From positions 22,669 to 86,668 of the forward strand of contig NZ_JWLC01000011.1 of the NCBI RefSeq assembly GCF_000813745.1: a stretch of 64,000 nt of DNA, in the 5' to 3' direction. Both the position numbers and the translations under genes were made by a program. How positions within the stretch are numbered: position 1 is the first letter of the stretch; each line of letters opens with the position of its first letter. Origin of the DNA: Leisingera sp. ANG-M1 (GTDB taxonomy: Bacteria; Pseudomonadota; Alphaproteobacteria; Rhodobacterales; Rhodobacteraceae). Positions 51,494-60,401 of this stretch are shown piece after piece. A model generated the notes under the pieces. It saw only the letters and a program-made list of their open reading frames with translations, ran no database searches and was not told where the DNA came from.

Positions 51494-52326
51494 CACTGCG
51501 GGTCTCGGTGCTGATCCCGGCGCATAATGAAGCCGCTTATATCGGAGGGTGTCTTGCGGCGGTGTTCGCCTCTGAGCCCTTGCCCGAAGGCATGGCAGGC
51601 GAGGTTCTGGTGCTGGCCAACGGCTGTTCGGATGATACGGCTGCCCTGGCGCGTTCGGCTGAGCCGCCCGCGGGCTGGGTGCTGCGGGTGCTGGAGCTGC
51701 CCGAGGGTGGAAAGCTGGGCGCGCTGACTGCCGGAGATGCGGCAGCCGGCGGAGATATCCTGATCTATCTGGACGCCGATGTGCTGGTTTCGCCAATGCT
51801 CATCCCGCAATTGGCGGCGGCCTTGGCCGATGGCGCGCCGCGCTATGCCGGCGGCCGCCCGTCGGTGGCACCCGCCCGCAGCCCAGTGACCCGGGCCTAC
51901 GCGCGATTCTGGGCCCGGTTGCCGTTTTTCAACAGCACGGCGCCCGGGTTCGGGGTCTTTGCCATGACCCGCACAGGGCGCGCGCGCTGGGGGGACTGGC
52001 CGGATATCATCTCCGACGACACTTTTGCCCGGCTGAGCTTTGCCCCGCAGGAGCGGCTGCAGGTCCAGGCGGGCTACAGCTGGCCGATGGTGGAGGGGTT
52101 CGGCAACCTGGTGCGGGTGCGGCGGCGCCAGGACGCAGGCGTGGCGGAAGTGGCTGCCCGCTATCCGCATCTGCTGGAAAACGGCGGCGGTGCGGCGCAA
52201 GCCCGGGCGCCTCTTCTGAGGCTGCTGCTGTCGGACCCGGCGGGGTTCCTGATTTACGCGCTTGTTGCCCTGACGGTGAAAACCCCGCTGTTTGCCTCCC
52301 GGGCCCGCTGGACCCGCGGCCGCTAA
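51490..52326 (+). CDS. Glycosyltransferase family 2
   Basis: A 278-residue GT-A transferase. Motifs are VLIPAHNEAAYIGGCL, VLANGCSDDTAALA, the metal site IYLDADVLVSP, and the later DWPDIISDDTF. A C-terminal hydrophobic stretch (LIYALVALTVKTPLF) suggests membrane association. The GTG start overlaps the preceding stop (GTGA). It is the last gene of the operon that begins with the PKS and is followed by a long fold-back repeat that likely terminates it. Confidence 0.88.
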   Translation: MTLRVSVLIPAHNEAAYIGGCLAAVFASEPLPEGMAGEVLVLANGCSDDTAALARSAEPPAGWVLRVLELPEGGKLGALTAGDAAAGGDILIYLDADVLVSPMLIPQLAAALADGAPRYAGGRPSVAPARSPVTRAYARFWARLPFFNSTAPGFGVFAMTRTGRARWGDWPDIISDDTFARLSFAPQERLQVQAGYSWPMVEGFGNLVRVRRRQDAGVAEVAARYPHLLENGGGAAQARAPLLRLLLSDPAGFLIYALVALTVKTPLFASRARWTRGR

Positions 52327-52356
52327 GACCGCGCCACCTGCGGTTTCATGCAAAGC

Positions 52357-52459
52357 GGGGCACTCCCGCGCCCGCAGGATGCCCTGGCTATGCCAGAGCA
52401 ACCTTGGCGGCCTTGGGCCAGGCTCAGCGCCGCAGGTGCTGAGCCTGGCCCAACGGGAG
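52357..52459. repeat. Fold-back intergenic repeat, copy B
   Basis: Fills much of the 180-bp gap between convergent glycosyltransferase genes. Outer arms CTCCCG (52363-52368) and CGGGAG (52454-52459) enclose a perfect 16-bp hairpin (52413-52428 with 52438-52453, 9-base loop) opening TTGGGCCAGG. It shares its opening and core with the copies at 12827 and 61308. Confidence 0.75.
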
Positions 52460-52506
52460 CGGGGCATTGTCAAATGCACCGGCGACGGGCGGGAGAGCTC
52501 CGGGAA

Positions 52507-53715
52507 TTATTTCGCAACAGCCGCGCGGAAATGCGCAGCCAGTTTGCCGGCCTCAGCAGCGCTGTCGTGGCGCTCCAGCACCCGCAGCCGGCCGGCCTGG
52601 CCGATGTCCCGCAGGTCTTCCGTCGCGGTGCTGCCAAGCCCGCGCATCGCAGCGGCCAGCGCGGCCGCATCACCCGCAGGCACCAGCCAGCCCGTTTGCC
52701 CAGGCACCACCAGCTCCGGCGTGCCGGCGATGAAGGTGGCAATCACCGGGCGGGCGGCGGCCATTGCCTCCATCACCACCATCGGCAGGCCTTCAGCAAA
52801 AGACGGCATCACCAGCGCGTGGGCGCGGGCAAGTTCGTCCCGCACCCCCTCTTCAGACAGCCATCCGGTCAGAGTGATGTTCTTCTCCAAGGCCTGATCC
52901 TGGATCGCAGCCTCCAGATCAGAGCGCATTTCACCATCGCCGATCAACGACAGGTGCACTTCCGGCACGTCCTTGACCAGCTGAACCATCGCTTGAACCA
53001 GCACCATCTGGCCCTTCTGCTCGACAAAGCGCCCGATCGCCGCCAACCGCAATGGGCCCTCCGGCAGCGCCGCCGGATCCGCAAACCGCTCTGGCTCAAT
53101 GCCGCAATGCACCACTTTCAGACTGTCCCATTTACCAAATTCCGCCCAGCGGCTGAGCTGGCTTTTGCCGAAACTGCTGACCGCCACTGTAAAGGCCGCA
53201 CGGTTGATTTTCTCACCCAGCGACAGCGTGTACGGCGCGTCAAACTCCTCTGGCCCGTGCACGGTGAAACTGTAGCCCGGGCCGCCCAAAGCCTGCGCCA
53301 GCATCGCCACCGCTGCAGAGTTGGTGCCGAAATGCGCGTGCATGTGCTGCACGCCCTCCGCGGCGCAGCGCTGTTTCACATAGGCTGCCTCGCCCAGGTA
53401 GATCAGATGCCGCAGGATGCCCTTGCCCGACGCCCGGGCCAGTTTCAGTGCCAGCTTCAAGGCTTGGGCAAACCGGGAGGGAGATGCCGCTGCGGCGCGC
53501 ATCAGAGCCGCCAGCAAGAGTGCGGGCCCCGCCTGCAGCACGTATTCGGTGCGTACGGCCTCGGCCTGGTCGCCGGGATCAACCAGAGCCGCTTCAGAAG
53601 GCCGCATCGCCAGACGGGTGATTTCCACCCCCTGCGCCTCCAGCGCCTGCAGCTCGCGGCGGATGAAGCTGTGCGAGGGCTGCGGGTAAGTGTTCAGGAC
53701 ATAGGCGATTTTCAA
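52507..53715 (-). CDS. Glycosyltransferase family 4
   Basis: A 402-residue GT-B transferase. The N-terminal half has YVLNTYPQPSHSFIRRELQALE and HMHAHFGTNSA; the C-terminal donor-binding half has AIGRFVEQKGQMVL and the EX7E-like block MPSFAEGLPMVVMEAMA. A TTG start at 53715 gives the canonical MKIAYVLN N-terminus. Divergent from the flippase. Likely an exopolysaccharide repeat-unit transferase. Confidence 0.92.
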   Translation of the reverse strand: MKIAYVLNTYPQPSHSFIRRELQALEAQGVEITRLAMRPSEAALVDPGDQAEAVRTEYVLQAGPALLLAALMRAAAASPSRFAQALKLALKLARASGKGILRHLIYLGEAAYVKQRCAAEGVQHMHAHFGTNSAAVAMLAQALGGPGYSFTVHGPEEFDAPYTLSLGEKINRAAFTVAVSSFGKSQLSRWAEFGKWDSLKVVHCGIEPERFADPAALPEGPLRLAAIGRFVEQKGQMVLVQAMVQLVKDVPEVHLSLIGDGEMRSDLEAAIQDQALEKNITLTGWLSEEGVRDELARAHALVMPSFAEGLPMVVMEAMAAARPVIATFIAGTPELVVPGQTGWLVPAGDAAALAAAMRGLGSTATEDLRDIGQAGRLRVLERHDSAAEAGKLAAHFRAAVAK

Positions 53716-53949
53716 CGTTGCAAGTTCCGTGCAAAGGCAAAGACTGGCGGCAGGTTAGCGGCGGAATTGCGGCTTGCCCAGCACCCTGATCCGCTTGTCC
53801 CGCAGCCGTGGAGAATGCGGCACAGCGCGCAGGATTGTCTTGCAGTTTCAGACTTCTGAACAGGTTTGCCCGCAGTCCTGGCCGGTTTGATTGACGCCCT
53901 TGCCCCGCCCCCCTAGCCTTGAGCCGGATCAAAGGGGAATGCGGGACAC

Positions 53950-55320
53950 ATGCAGCGGGTTGCAGCACTATTTGCAGGCCAGGGGATGATGGCGCGGGTG
54001 CTGCGGTCCGCCTCCTGGCTGATGCTGGGCTATGGCGGCAGCCAGGCCTTGCGGCTGGCCTCGAACCTGATCCTGACCCGCATCCTGTTCCCCGAAGCCT
54101 TTGGCCTGATGGCGCTGGTCACGGTGGTGACGGTGGGGCTGTCGCTGTTCTCGGATGTCGGCATCGGGCCGTCGATTGCCCAGAACAAGCGCGGTGACGA
54201 CCCGGACTTTCTGGATACCGCCTGGACCATCCAAGTGATCCGCGGTTTTGGCCTGTGGGCCGCAACGGCGCTGCTGGCCTGGCCTGCGGCAGCGTTTTAC
54301 GGCGCGCCGGAGCTGCTGCTGTACCTGCCCATTGCCGGCACTGGGCTGGCAATCGCCGGTTTCAACCCGACGCGGATCGAGACCGCGCACCGGCATTTGC
54401 TGGCGGGGCGGGTCACGGCGCTGGATCTGGGTGGCCAGGTGATCGGACTGGCGGCGATGATTGCCTTGGCGCTGGCCACCCAGTCGGTGATTGCGCTGGT
54501 GCTGGGCGGGGTGATCCAGGCGGCGGCCAAGCTGTGCTTATGCCACTTTGGCCTGCCGGGTGCCGTGAACCGCTTCCGCTGGGAGAAGGCGGCGGCAGGT
54601 GAGCTGATCCACTTCGGCAAGTGGATCTTCCTGTCCACCGCCTTCTGGTTCCTGACCTCGCAAGGCGACCGGGCAATTCTGGGCAAGTTTGTCTCGCTGG
54701 AAGTGCTGGGGATCTACAATATCGGTTACTTCCTGGCGAGCTTTCCGATGCTCTTGGGCCATGCGGTGAACCAGCGGCTGATGATCCCGGTCTACCGGGA
54801 CAAGCCCGCGCGGGAAGCGCCGGAGAACCTGCAGCGGCAGCGGCAGCTGCGGGCCGGGCTGACCGCAGGCATCCTGGGAATGCTGCTGGCAATGGCCTGG
54901 ATGGGGCCTTGGCTGGTGCAGATCCTGTATGACGACCGCTACGCCCAGGCCGGGCCGATGATTGTGCTGATTGGGCTGGCGCTGGCGCCTGCGGTGATCA
55001 CCATGACCTATGACCAGGCGGCGCTTGCGGCGGGAGACAGCCGCGGCTTCTTTATGTTCTCAGCGGCGCGGGCCTGCCTGCAGACAGGTCTGTTTCTGGG
55101 CGGCGTGGCCTGGTTTGGTCTGCCCGGCGGCATTGCGGCGCTGGGGCTGGCGATGCTGGCGGCCTATCCGGTGCTGGTGCGGCTGGCGCGCAAGCACCAC
55201 GTCTGGGACCCGCTGCATGACGCGGGCTTTGCGCTGCTGGCGCTGCTGGCGGGCGGCGCGGCGTTGAGCTGGCATTGGGTGGAGGTTGCAGAGATGGCAG
55301 CGGATTTGGGTGCATCCTAA
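53950..55320 (+). CDS. Polysaccharide flippase (Wzx-like)
   Basis: A 456-residue membrane protein with about twelve to fourteen hydrophobic segments and the MOP-type start (SASWLMLGYGGSQALRLASNLILTRI) placed near residues 20-45; the repeat LFPEAFGLMALVTVV is typical of the polysaccharide transporter family. It would move lipid-linked repeat units across the inner membrane, working with the Wzy-like protein and the chain-length protein of this locus. The C-terminal quarter is also hydrophobic. Convergent with the Wzz-like gene. Confidence 0.9.
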   Translation: MQRVAALFAGQGMMARVLRSASWLMLGYGGSQALRLASNLILTRILFPEAFGLMALVTVVTVGLSLFSDVGIGPSIAQNKRGDDPDFLDTAWTIQVIRGFGLWAATALLAWPAAAFYGAPELLLYLPIAGTGLAIAGFNPTRIETAHRHLLAGRVTALDLGGQVIGLAAMIALALATQSVIALVLGGVIQAAAKLCLCHFGLPGAVNRFRWEKAAAGELIHFGKWIFLSTAFWFLTSQGDRAILGKFVSLEVLGIYNIGYFLASFPMLLGHAVNQRLMIPVYRDKPAREAPENLQRQRQLRAGLTAGILGMLLAMAWMGPWLVQILYDDRYAQAGPMIVLIGLALAPAVITMTYDQAALAAGDSRGFFMFSAARACLQTGLFLGGVAWFGLPGGIAALGLAMLAAYPVLVRLARKHHVWDPLHDAGFALLALLAGGAALSWHWVEVAEMAADLGAS

Positions 55321-55454
55321 CCCCAATCCGGGAGGGCAGCGCCTCACCTCGGGTGGGCGCGAAACGCCTTCGTCACGCTGAAAGCATGCCTCCGGCATAA
55401 CCGGAATGTCAGGCTCTGCCCGGCCGATCAGCCGTGCGGAAGTTCACAAGATTT

Positions 55455-56693
55455 CTAGGCCTTCCGCCGAAACAACCCTCGGCGCGTCCTTGTGTCCATG
55501 ACCGGGACCGAGACCACAGGCATCAGCCCGGTTTCCCGCTCCATCTGCCTGGCGGTGCGCAGCACGGGGCGGCGCAATTCCAGCAGGAAGGCAGCCAGCA
55601 GCGACAGGATCAGGCTGGCGGCCGCGCCCATCAGCGCCTTGGTCTTGCGGGCGCCGGTCACCGGGTAGTCCGGTAAAGGCGCCGGTTCGAGCACCGTGAG
55701 CCGCTCGGCCTGGCGGGTGGTTTCCAGGCGGAAACCGACTTCGGCCTCGTTGCGGCGGGCGGTCATCTGGCCAAGCTCCCCCTGCAGCTGTTCCAGGCGG
55801 CGGTCATAGGCGCCCAGCTGGCGCTCGACCTCGGGGGTGGTCTGCAGCGAGGCTTCCAGCTCTGCCTTGCGTTCGGTCAGCAGCGCCTCCTGTGCGTCCA
55901 GAGTGGCCAGCTGCTGCCCGGCCTCGGCCTGCAGACGGCGCGCGGTGGCGGGGCGTTCGGTGGCCTGGGCCTGATCGGCGGCTCGGCGGATCTCGATGCG
56001 CTCGCGGGCGATCTCCAGGAGGCCTTCGTTCATCGCCGCAATCTCGGCGCGGCGGAATTCGATGGTGCCCGGCAGCGTCACGTCATTGGCGTTGCGATAG
56101 GCGGCAATCTCATCTTCCAGTGCGGCAACCTGATCGGCCAACGCGGCCTCTTTCTCGGCAAAGAAGCTGAGCGTTTCGCGGGCCTGATCGATCCGGGTGG
56201 CAGTGCTGAGTTCGATGGTGCGGCGGCCGAATTCGCGGGCAACCTGCTGGGCCTGTTCGGCGGTAGGCATGCGGGCGGTGATGGTCAGCACCGAGATGGT
56301 GCCATCATCAGCAAAGCCTTCCCGTGCTGCAGCAACCCCGGTGATCCGCACCGACTGGCGCAGCAGGGCCACCTTTTGCAGCGGGGTGAGCGCTGCCATG
56401 TCCGCGTAAAGGCCGAATTTTTCGATAATTTCCAGCACCGAACCGCGGGCCATCAGGCGCTGTTCGATCAACTGCATACGACGGGCAGAGGAACCTTCGA
56501 CGGTGGATTTGGCGAGCTCTCCGGCGATCTGCGGCTGGGTGATCTGCAGCACCTCGGCGGTCTCATATTCATGCTGGCGGCTGGCGGCGAACCACAGCGA
56601 GCCAAGGCAGCCCAGGACAAACACGCAAAAGATGGTGAACAGCCTGCGCCGCACCATGTCCAGGAAGTCGCCCAGTGAATAGATCGGACCCAT
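55455..56693 (-). CDS. Polysaccharide chain-length/export protein (Wzz/GumC-like)
   Basis: A 412-residue PCP-type protein. A first membrane segment (FTIFCVFVLGCLGSLWF) near residues 20-38, a long periplasmic coiled-coil-rich region (residues 150-340, rich in Glu/Ala/Gln/Arg) and a second membrane segment near 375 (ALMGAAASLILSLLAAFLL) give the Wzz topology. It sets chain length together with a BY-kinase, whose partner gene lies directly upstream. The ATG at 56693 has GAGAG upstream and is preferred to an in-frame start at 56765. Confidence 0.9.
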   Translation of the reverse strand: MGPIYSLGDFLDMVRRRLFTIFCVFVLGCLGSLWFAASRQHEYETAEVLQITQPQIAGELAKSTVEGSSARRMQLIEQRLMARGSVLEIIEKFGLYADMAALTPLQKVALLRQSVRITGVAAAREGFADDGTISVLTITARMPTAEQAQQVAREFGRRTIELSTATRIDQARETLSFFAEKEAALADQVAALEDEIAAYRNANDVTLPGTIEFRRAEIAAMNEGLLEIARERIEIRRAADQAQATERPATARRLQAEAGQQLATLDAQEALLTERKAELEASLQTTPEVERQLGAYDRRLEQLQGELGQMTARRNEAEVGFRLETTRQAERLTVLEPAPLPDYPVTGARKTKALMGAAASLILSLLAAFLLELRRPVLRTARQMERETGLMPVVSVPVMDTRTRRGLFRRKA

Positions 56694-56799
56694 CTGTCTG
56701 CTCTCTTGCCCCGGCCAGTATCCGTCCGGTCGCCGTTTCCATTCTGTTGCCTGGATCTTGACCACAGCAACCGGGCAAAACTATGGCGCCCTTTGCGCC

Positions 56800-57633
56800 T
56801 TAGCCCACCGGACTGTCCGCGCGGCGGGCACGGTTCAGCACCACACCCAGAAGCTGGGTATGGCCTGCCAGCATCTTTTCGCAGGCGGCCAGCTGAGCGG
56901 CGGTGGTGGCGGTGCCGTCCGAGATCAGCAGCACCCCGTCCACCAGCGGCAAGACGGCGGCGGTGTCATCATGTTCCAGCACCGGCGGCAGGTCGAAGAT
57001 GGCGGTATCGGCGCCGGAGCGCAGCATCATGTCGTCCAGCGCAGCGGCGCAGCCGCGGCCGTGCAGCAGTTCGGCGGCGTCCTGATCGGCGGCGCCGTTC
57101 AGCGCCACGGCCAGCGACGGCATGGGACGCAGCAGGAGGTCCTCCATCGGGACCGAACCGGAGAGGAAGCCCGCCAGATCGCCCTGGGGCTGCATCCCCA
57201 AAGCCCGTGCCACACCGGGGCGGCGGAAGTTCATGTCCATCAGGATAGTGCGGCTGCCGGGCACCCGTGCCAGGCTCAGCGCCAGGTTCACGGCCGAAAA
57301 GGTGGTGCCGCAGCCCGCTGCGGGTCCGGTCACCGCAACCCGTTTCCAGCCGCGCTCTTTCAGAGTGTGCAGCAGGCGTGTGCGCAAGAGATCGAAGGAT
57401 TTGGCAGCCGGGCCAGCCCGGAAACGGCTGACCAGCGGCAGGCCCGCCTGCTCCTGCGCGGCACTGTCAAAAGGAAGCTGGCGGATCCGGTCCCAGGGTT
57501 CCGGCAAGGGCGCGGGCAGTTGCGGAGCTTCCTGCGCAGTCAGAGGCCGGGAGGGCGCAGGATCAGCTGACGGCGCGGCGGCGGCCGCCGGAACCCGGCG
57601 GCGGCGGAAGCGCTTAAAGCCCTGCTCGCTCAT
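56800..57633 (-). CDS. BY-kinase-like (CpsD/CapB) ATPase with altered Walker A
   Basis: A 277-residue MinD/ParA-fold protein like the cytoplasmic partner of Wzz. A basic N-terminus and Pro/Ala linker lead to the ATPase core. The P-loop reads GPAAGCGTT (103-111), so the usual Lys is Thr110. Walker A' is LMDMNFRRP and Walker B is TAIFDLPPV. The C-terminus (VLNRARRADSPVG) lacks the Tyr cluster of active tyrosine autokinases. AAGGAG supports the start at 57633. It lies between the Wzz-like and sugar transferase genes. Confidence 0.85.
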   Translation of the reverse strand: MSEQGFKRFRRRRVPAAAAAPSADPAPSRPLTAQEAPQLPAPLPEPWDRIRQLPFDSAAQEQAGLPLVSRFRAGPAAKSFDLLRTRLLHTLKERGWKRVAVTGPAAGCGTTFSAVNLALSLARVPGSRTILMDMNFRRPGVARALGMQPQGDLAGFLSGSVPMEDLLLRPMPSLAVALNGAADQDAAELLHGRGCAAALDDMMLRSGADTAIFDLPPVLEHDDTAAVLPLVDGVLLISDGTATTAAQLAACEKMLAGHTQLLGVVLNRARRADSPVG

Positions 57634-57783
57634 TCTGGCCTCGTCTCCTTGTTGCAGGCCTTGCGCCGGGCTGGCAGCAAAGGCCCCTGATACCGCAAAA
57701 TGCTTCACAACCGCGTTCCCCGCAATGGCCGGCTGATCCGCTAAAGCCGCCATGCAAGCGGTCCGCAGCGGATCAGACAAAGG

Positions 57784-58569
57784 TTAATATCCCGTCCCCT
57801 TCACCACGACACCCGCGGTGCGCCAGATCAGCGCCAGGTCCAGGCCCAGCGACAGGCTGCGCTGATAGTCGAAGTCCGCCCGCACCCGGCTGCCAAAGCC
57901 GGCCTCGTTGCGCACCGAGACCTGCCAGATGCCGGTGATGCCCGGGCGCAGTGCAAAATAGGCACGCGCGTCGCCGTACAGCGGCAGCTGCTCCGGCATC
58001 ATCGGCCGGGGCCCCACAAGGCTCATATCGCCCCGGGCCACGTTCCACAGCTGCGGCAGCTCGTCCAGCGAAGTGGCACGCAGCAAGCGCCCGACCCGGG
58101 TGATGCGCGGATCGTTCTTGAGTTTCTGGGTCTCGTCCCATTCCCGGCGCAATGCCGGATCGCTGTCCAGATAATGCTGCAGCAGCGCGTCGGCATCGCG
58201 CACCATGGTGCGCAGCTTGAGAATGCGGAAGGCCTGGCCGCCGCGCCCCAGCCGCGCCTGGGTATAGAAGGGACGCCCCCCCTCGATCCAGAGCGCAACC
58301 GCGCAGAGCGCAATCAGCGGCAGCACCAGCGGCACGCTCAACAGCACAAGGAACAGGTCCAGAAACCGCTTGCCAACTGCCGCATAGCTGCCAAGCCCGG
58401 CCGCGGCCGGCGCCTGGCCGGCCTGCGAAATCCCCTGTAAGGCCGCATTCAAATTGGCCGGCTGCATGCGCAAGGACGGCATCGGGCCGGCGGCCTCTGC
58501 CGGCCGCCTGCCTTGAACCTCAACCTGCACAAAAGACAGCCCCGCCCCTCCGGGAACCATGTCTTTCAT
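57784..58569 (-). CDS. Undecaprenyl-phosphate sugar phosphotransferase (initiating enzyme)
   Basis: A 261-residue polyisoprenyl-phosphate hexose-1-phosphate transferase (ExoY/WcaJ family). One membrane segment (LDLFLVLLSVPLVLPLIALC) is followed by the conserved cytoplasmic domain with ILKLRTMVRDAD, TSLDELPQLWNV, MSLVGPRPMMPEQL and GITGIWQVS. It starts the repeat unit by moving a sugar phosphate to undecaprenyl phosphate. It heads the minus-strand unit with the BY-kinase-like and Wzz-like genes, whose promoter is likely in the A/T-rich region upstream. Confidence 0.93.
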   Translation of the reverse strand: MKDMVPGGAGLSFVQVEVQGRRPAEAAGPMPSLRMQPANLNAALQGISQAGQAPAAAGLGSYAAVGKRFLDLFLVLLSVPLVLPLIALCAVALWIEGGRPFYTQARLGRGGQAFRILKLRTMVRDADALLQHYLDSDPALRREWDETQKLKNDPRITRVGRLLRATSLDELPQLWNVARGDMSLVGPRPMMPEQLPLYGDARAYFALRPGITGIWQVSVRNEAGFGSRVRADFDYQRSLSLGLDLALIWRTAGVVVKGTGY

Positions 58570-58950
58570 TCCAATACCCCCGCTCTTCCGGCCGCAAAAA
58601 CAACCGGACAGCCGCCCCCCAGGCCGGCTGATCACTAAACCGGTGCTCCGCTGCCCGCAGGGCGCGGCGCACCTGAACTGATTTTCAGCTTCGAAACGGG
58701 GCGCGCCCCCACGCGCCCGCGCATTTTTTCCTTGCCGCTCAATCCCCTGGCGGCTGTGCAAACCTGCACCCAACCCTAATTAGGGCAATTTTAGGAAAAT
58801 GCGCGTAAATTGTGAAAAAACTGCGGCGAATGCCCGAAATAGTGCAAACGCAAACGCCCAGCCGGAAACAATTGCACCACCCCAGCGGAATTGTCCGCAA
58901 AACGGGAAAAAGCCGCCAGAATCGTTGGGGTCCCGCGCCTGACGCTGGTG
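58570..58950. other. A/T-rich regulatory region upstream of the exopolysaccharide unit
   Basis: A 381-bp region without a gene. It contains a perfect 12-bp palindrome CCCTAATTAGGG (58774-58785), four AATTG/CAATT sites (58786, 58808, 58870, 58889) and the inverted repeat GCGGA-attg-TCCGC (58885-58898). It probably holds the promoter and operators of the minus-strand sugar transferase/BY-kinase/Wzz unit. Confidence 0.55.
58774..58785. promoter_or_regulatory. Perfect 12-bp palindrome upstream of sugar transferase
   Basis: CCCTAATTAGGG is self-complementary and lies about 205 bp upstream of the initiating sugar transferase start. A/T-rich sequence follows on both sides. It is a candidate dimeric regulator site; the factor is unknown. 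Confidence 0.45.
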
Positions 58951-59961
58951 TCAGCCGGCCCGGAATTGCCCCGGGCTTTGGCCTGTCCAGCGCCGGAAGG
59001 CCTCGCTGAAACTGCTCAGCCCGGAATAACCGAGCAGAAAGGCAATTTCGGCCAGGGCCAGTTCGCTTTCCCTCAGATAGCGGATAGCCATGGCTTTGCG
59101 CAACTCCTCAAGAATGGTGAAATAGCTGGTGCCGGCCTGCGCCAGCCTGCGCGACAAGGTGCGCGGGCTCATCCCCAGATCCGCCGCGACATTGCCCAGC
59201 GTGGCGGTGCGGGACGACAGGCGGGCGGACACGGCCTCTTCGACCTGGGCCGTAAGGCCGGAGCCCTGGCGGCCGCGCCCGTCCAGCAGCTGGTCGCCAT
59301 AGGCGCGCAGCAGCCGCAGCAGCCGCCGGTCGGCGCTGGCCAGCGGCAGCTCCAGATCTTCCGGCTTGAATACTATCTGGGAGAGCGGAGCGCCGAACTG
59401 CACCGGGCAGCCGAAATATGCCTCCATGCCGGCGGTGCCGCTGCTGCGGCGGTGGCTGAAAGCAACGCTGCGCGGCTCGATCCTAAGCGGCGCGGCTTCC
59501 CGCAACGCCGCAAAGAACAAGGCCGTCAGGAACTCGATGTACTGATAGGCCTCCTGGCCGCCGGCCGCCCGGCAGTCCCATGCAAAGGCGCCGTGCGAGG
59601 CAAGCCGGGCGGTGTCCAGCTCCCAGCCATCGCTCATCACCGCACCGTAGCGGGCCAGGTTGCGCAGGAAGCAGCCTGCGGACGGTGAGGTCCGGGCAAT
59701 ATACCCCAGCAGCCCGGCCGTGCGCAGGTCGCTTTCGCAACCGAGGCGGAAGCCGAACAGCGGATCGCCGGTCAGCTTTGCCGCATGGGCGAAGAAGCCC
59801 GCGACATCAGAAAACGGCGCGACCGGCTCTTCCTGCTCCAGCAAGGCCTCCCCCAGCCCTGTCCCGGCAAACACTTCTGCAGGCGCATGGCCCTGCTCCA
59901 GCAGCTGGCGGGCGGCCAGCTGGGCGAAGATCGCGTTATGGGGGACCGGGGTCTCTGGCAT
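58951..59961 (-). CDS. AraC family transcriptional regulator
   Basis: A 336-residue regulator. The N-terminal ligand-binding domain is of the arabinose_bd (PF12625-like) type (residues 15-200), and the C-terminal AraC double helix-turn-helix covers about 235-335 (DLGMSPRTLSRRLAQAGTSY, then IAFLLGYSGLSSFSEAFRRW, placed by motif). The ATG at 59961 has AGGAGG upstream. It is divergent from the DgoK-like gene and upstream of, but not clearly coupled to, the exopolysaccharide unit; either could be its target. Confidence 0.9.
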   Translation of the reverse strand: MPETPVPHNAIFAQLAARQLLEQGHAPAEVFAGTGLGEALLEQEEPVAPFSDVAGFFAHAAKLTGDPLFGFRLGCESDLRTAGLLGYIARTSPSAGCFLRNLARYGAVMSDGWELDTARLASHGAFAWDCRAAGGQEAYQYIEFLTALFFAALREAAPLRIEPRSVAFSHRRSSGTAGMEAYFGCPVQFGAPLSQIVFKPEDLELPLASADRRLLRLLRAYGDQLLDGRGRQGSGLTAQVEEAVSARLSSRTATLGNVAADLGMSPRTLSRRLAQAGTSYFTILEELRKAMAIRYLRESELALAEIAFLLGYSGLSSFSEAFRRWTGQSPGQFRAG

Positions 59962-60401
59962 CTGTGCTGTGCCTCCTAATGAATTGCACGTATCGGTTTC
60001 TGGCAGTGTTCCTTGTCGTCGTCGGGATGGTCCGGCAGGCCGGGCGGGCAGGAAGGGCAGCAGTCCGCCGTGTTCCGCGGCCAGGCCCGGCGGCACGCCG
60101 GGGCGGCGTGCCAGTTGCACGGTGCAGCCTTTCTGCTGCGCGGCAGCCCGGCGGAGGAATGCTGGTCCGAAGCCGGCTGCCGCCCTTATACTAATGGAAT
60201 TTTTCCGCCTGGCGCAGGGCTGCGGGGCCTGTCTTTTGCACAAATCGCGGGCGCTTTAGCCTATCGCGGGCATACTTACGGCGCATACCCTCTCCTAACG
60301 GGTATTTGCGCCGGTCCCGGCGGCCGGGACAGCCTCTTGCCCGGATGGGGAATCAGCGCCATAAGCGGTGCCGACGCGATGGCAGAACAGATGAGGATCC
60401 C
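59962..60401. other. Divergent intergenic region
   Basis: About 440 bp between the AraC and DgoK-like genes. It contains the short inverted repeat described at 60285-60305. No coding frame in it has convincing composition or start. Confidence 0.5.
60285..60305. promoter_or_regulatory. Inverted repeat upstream of dgoK-like gene
   Basis: ATACCC (60285-60290) and GGGTAT (60300-60305) flank nine bases. It lies about 100 bp upstream of the DgoK-like start and opposite the AraC gene. A possible operator, but short. Confidence 0.3.
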
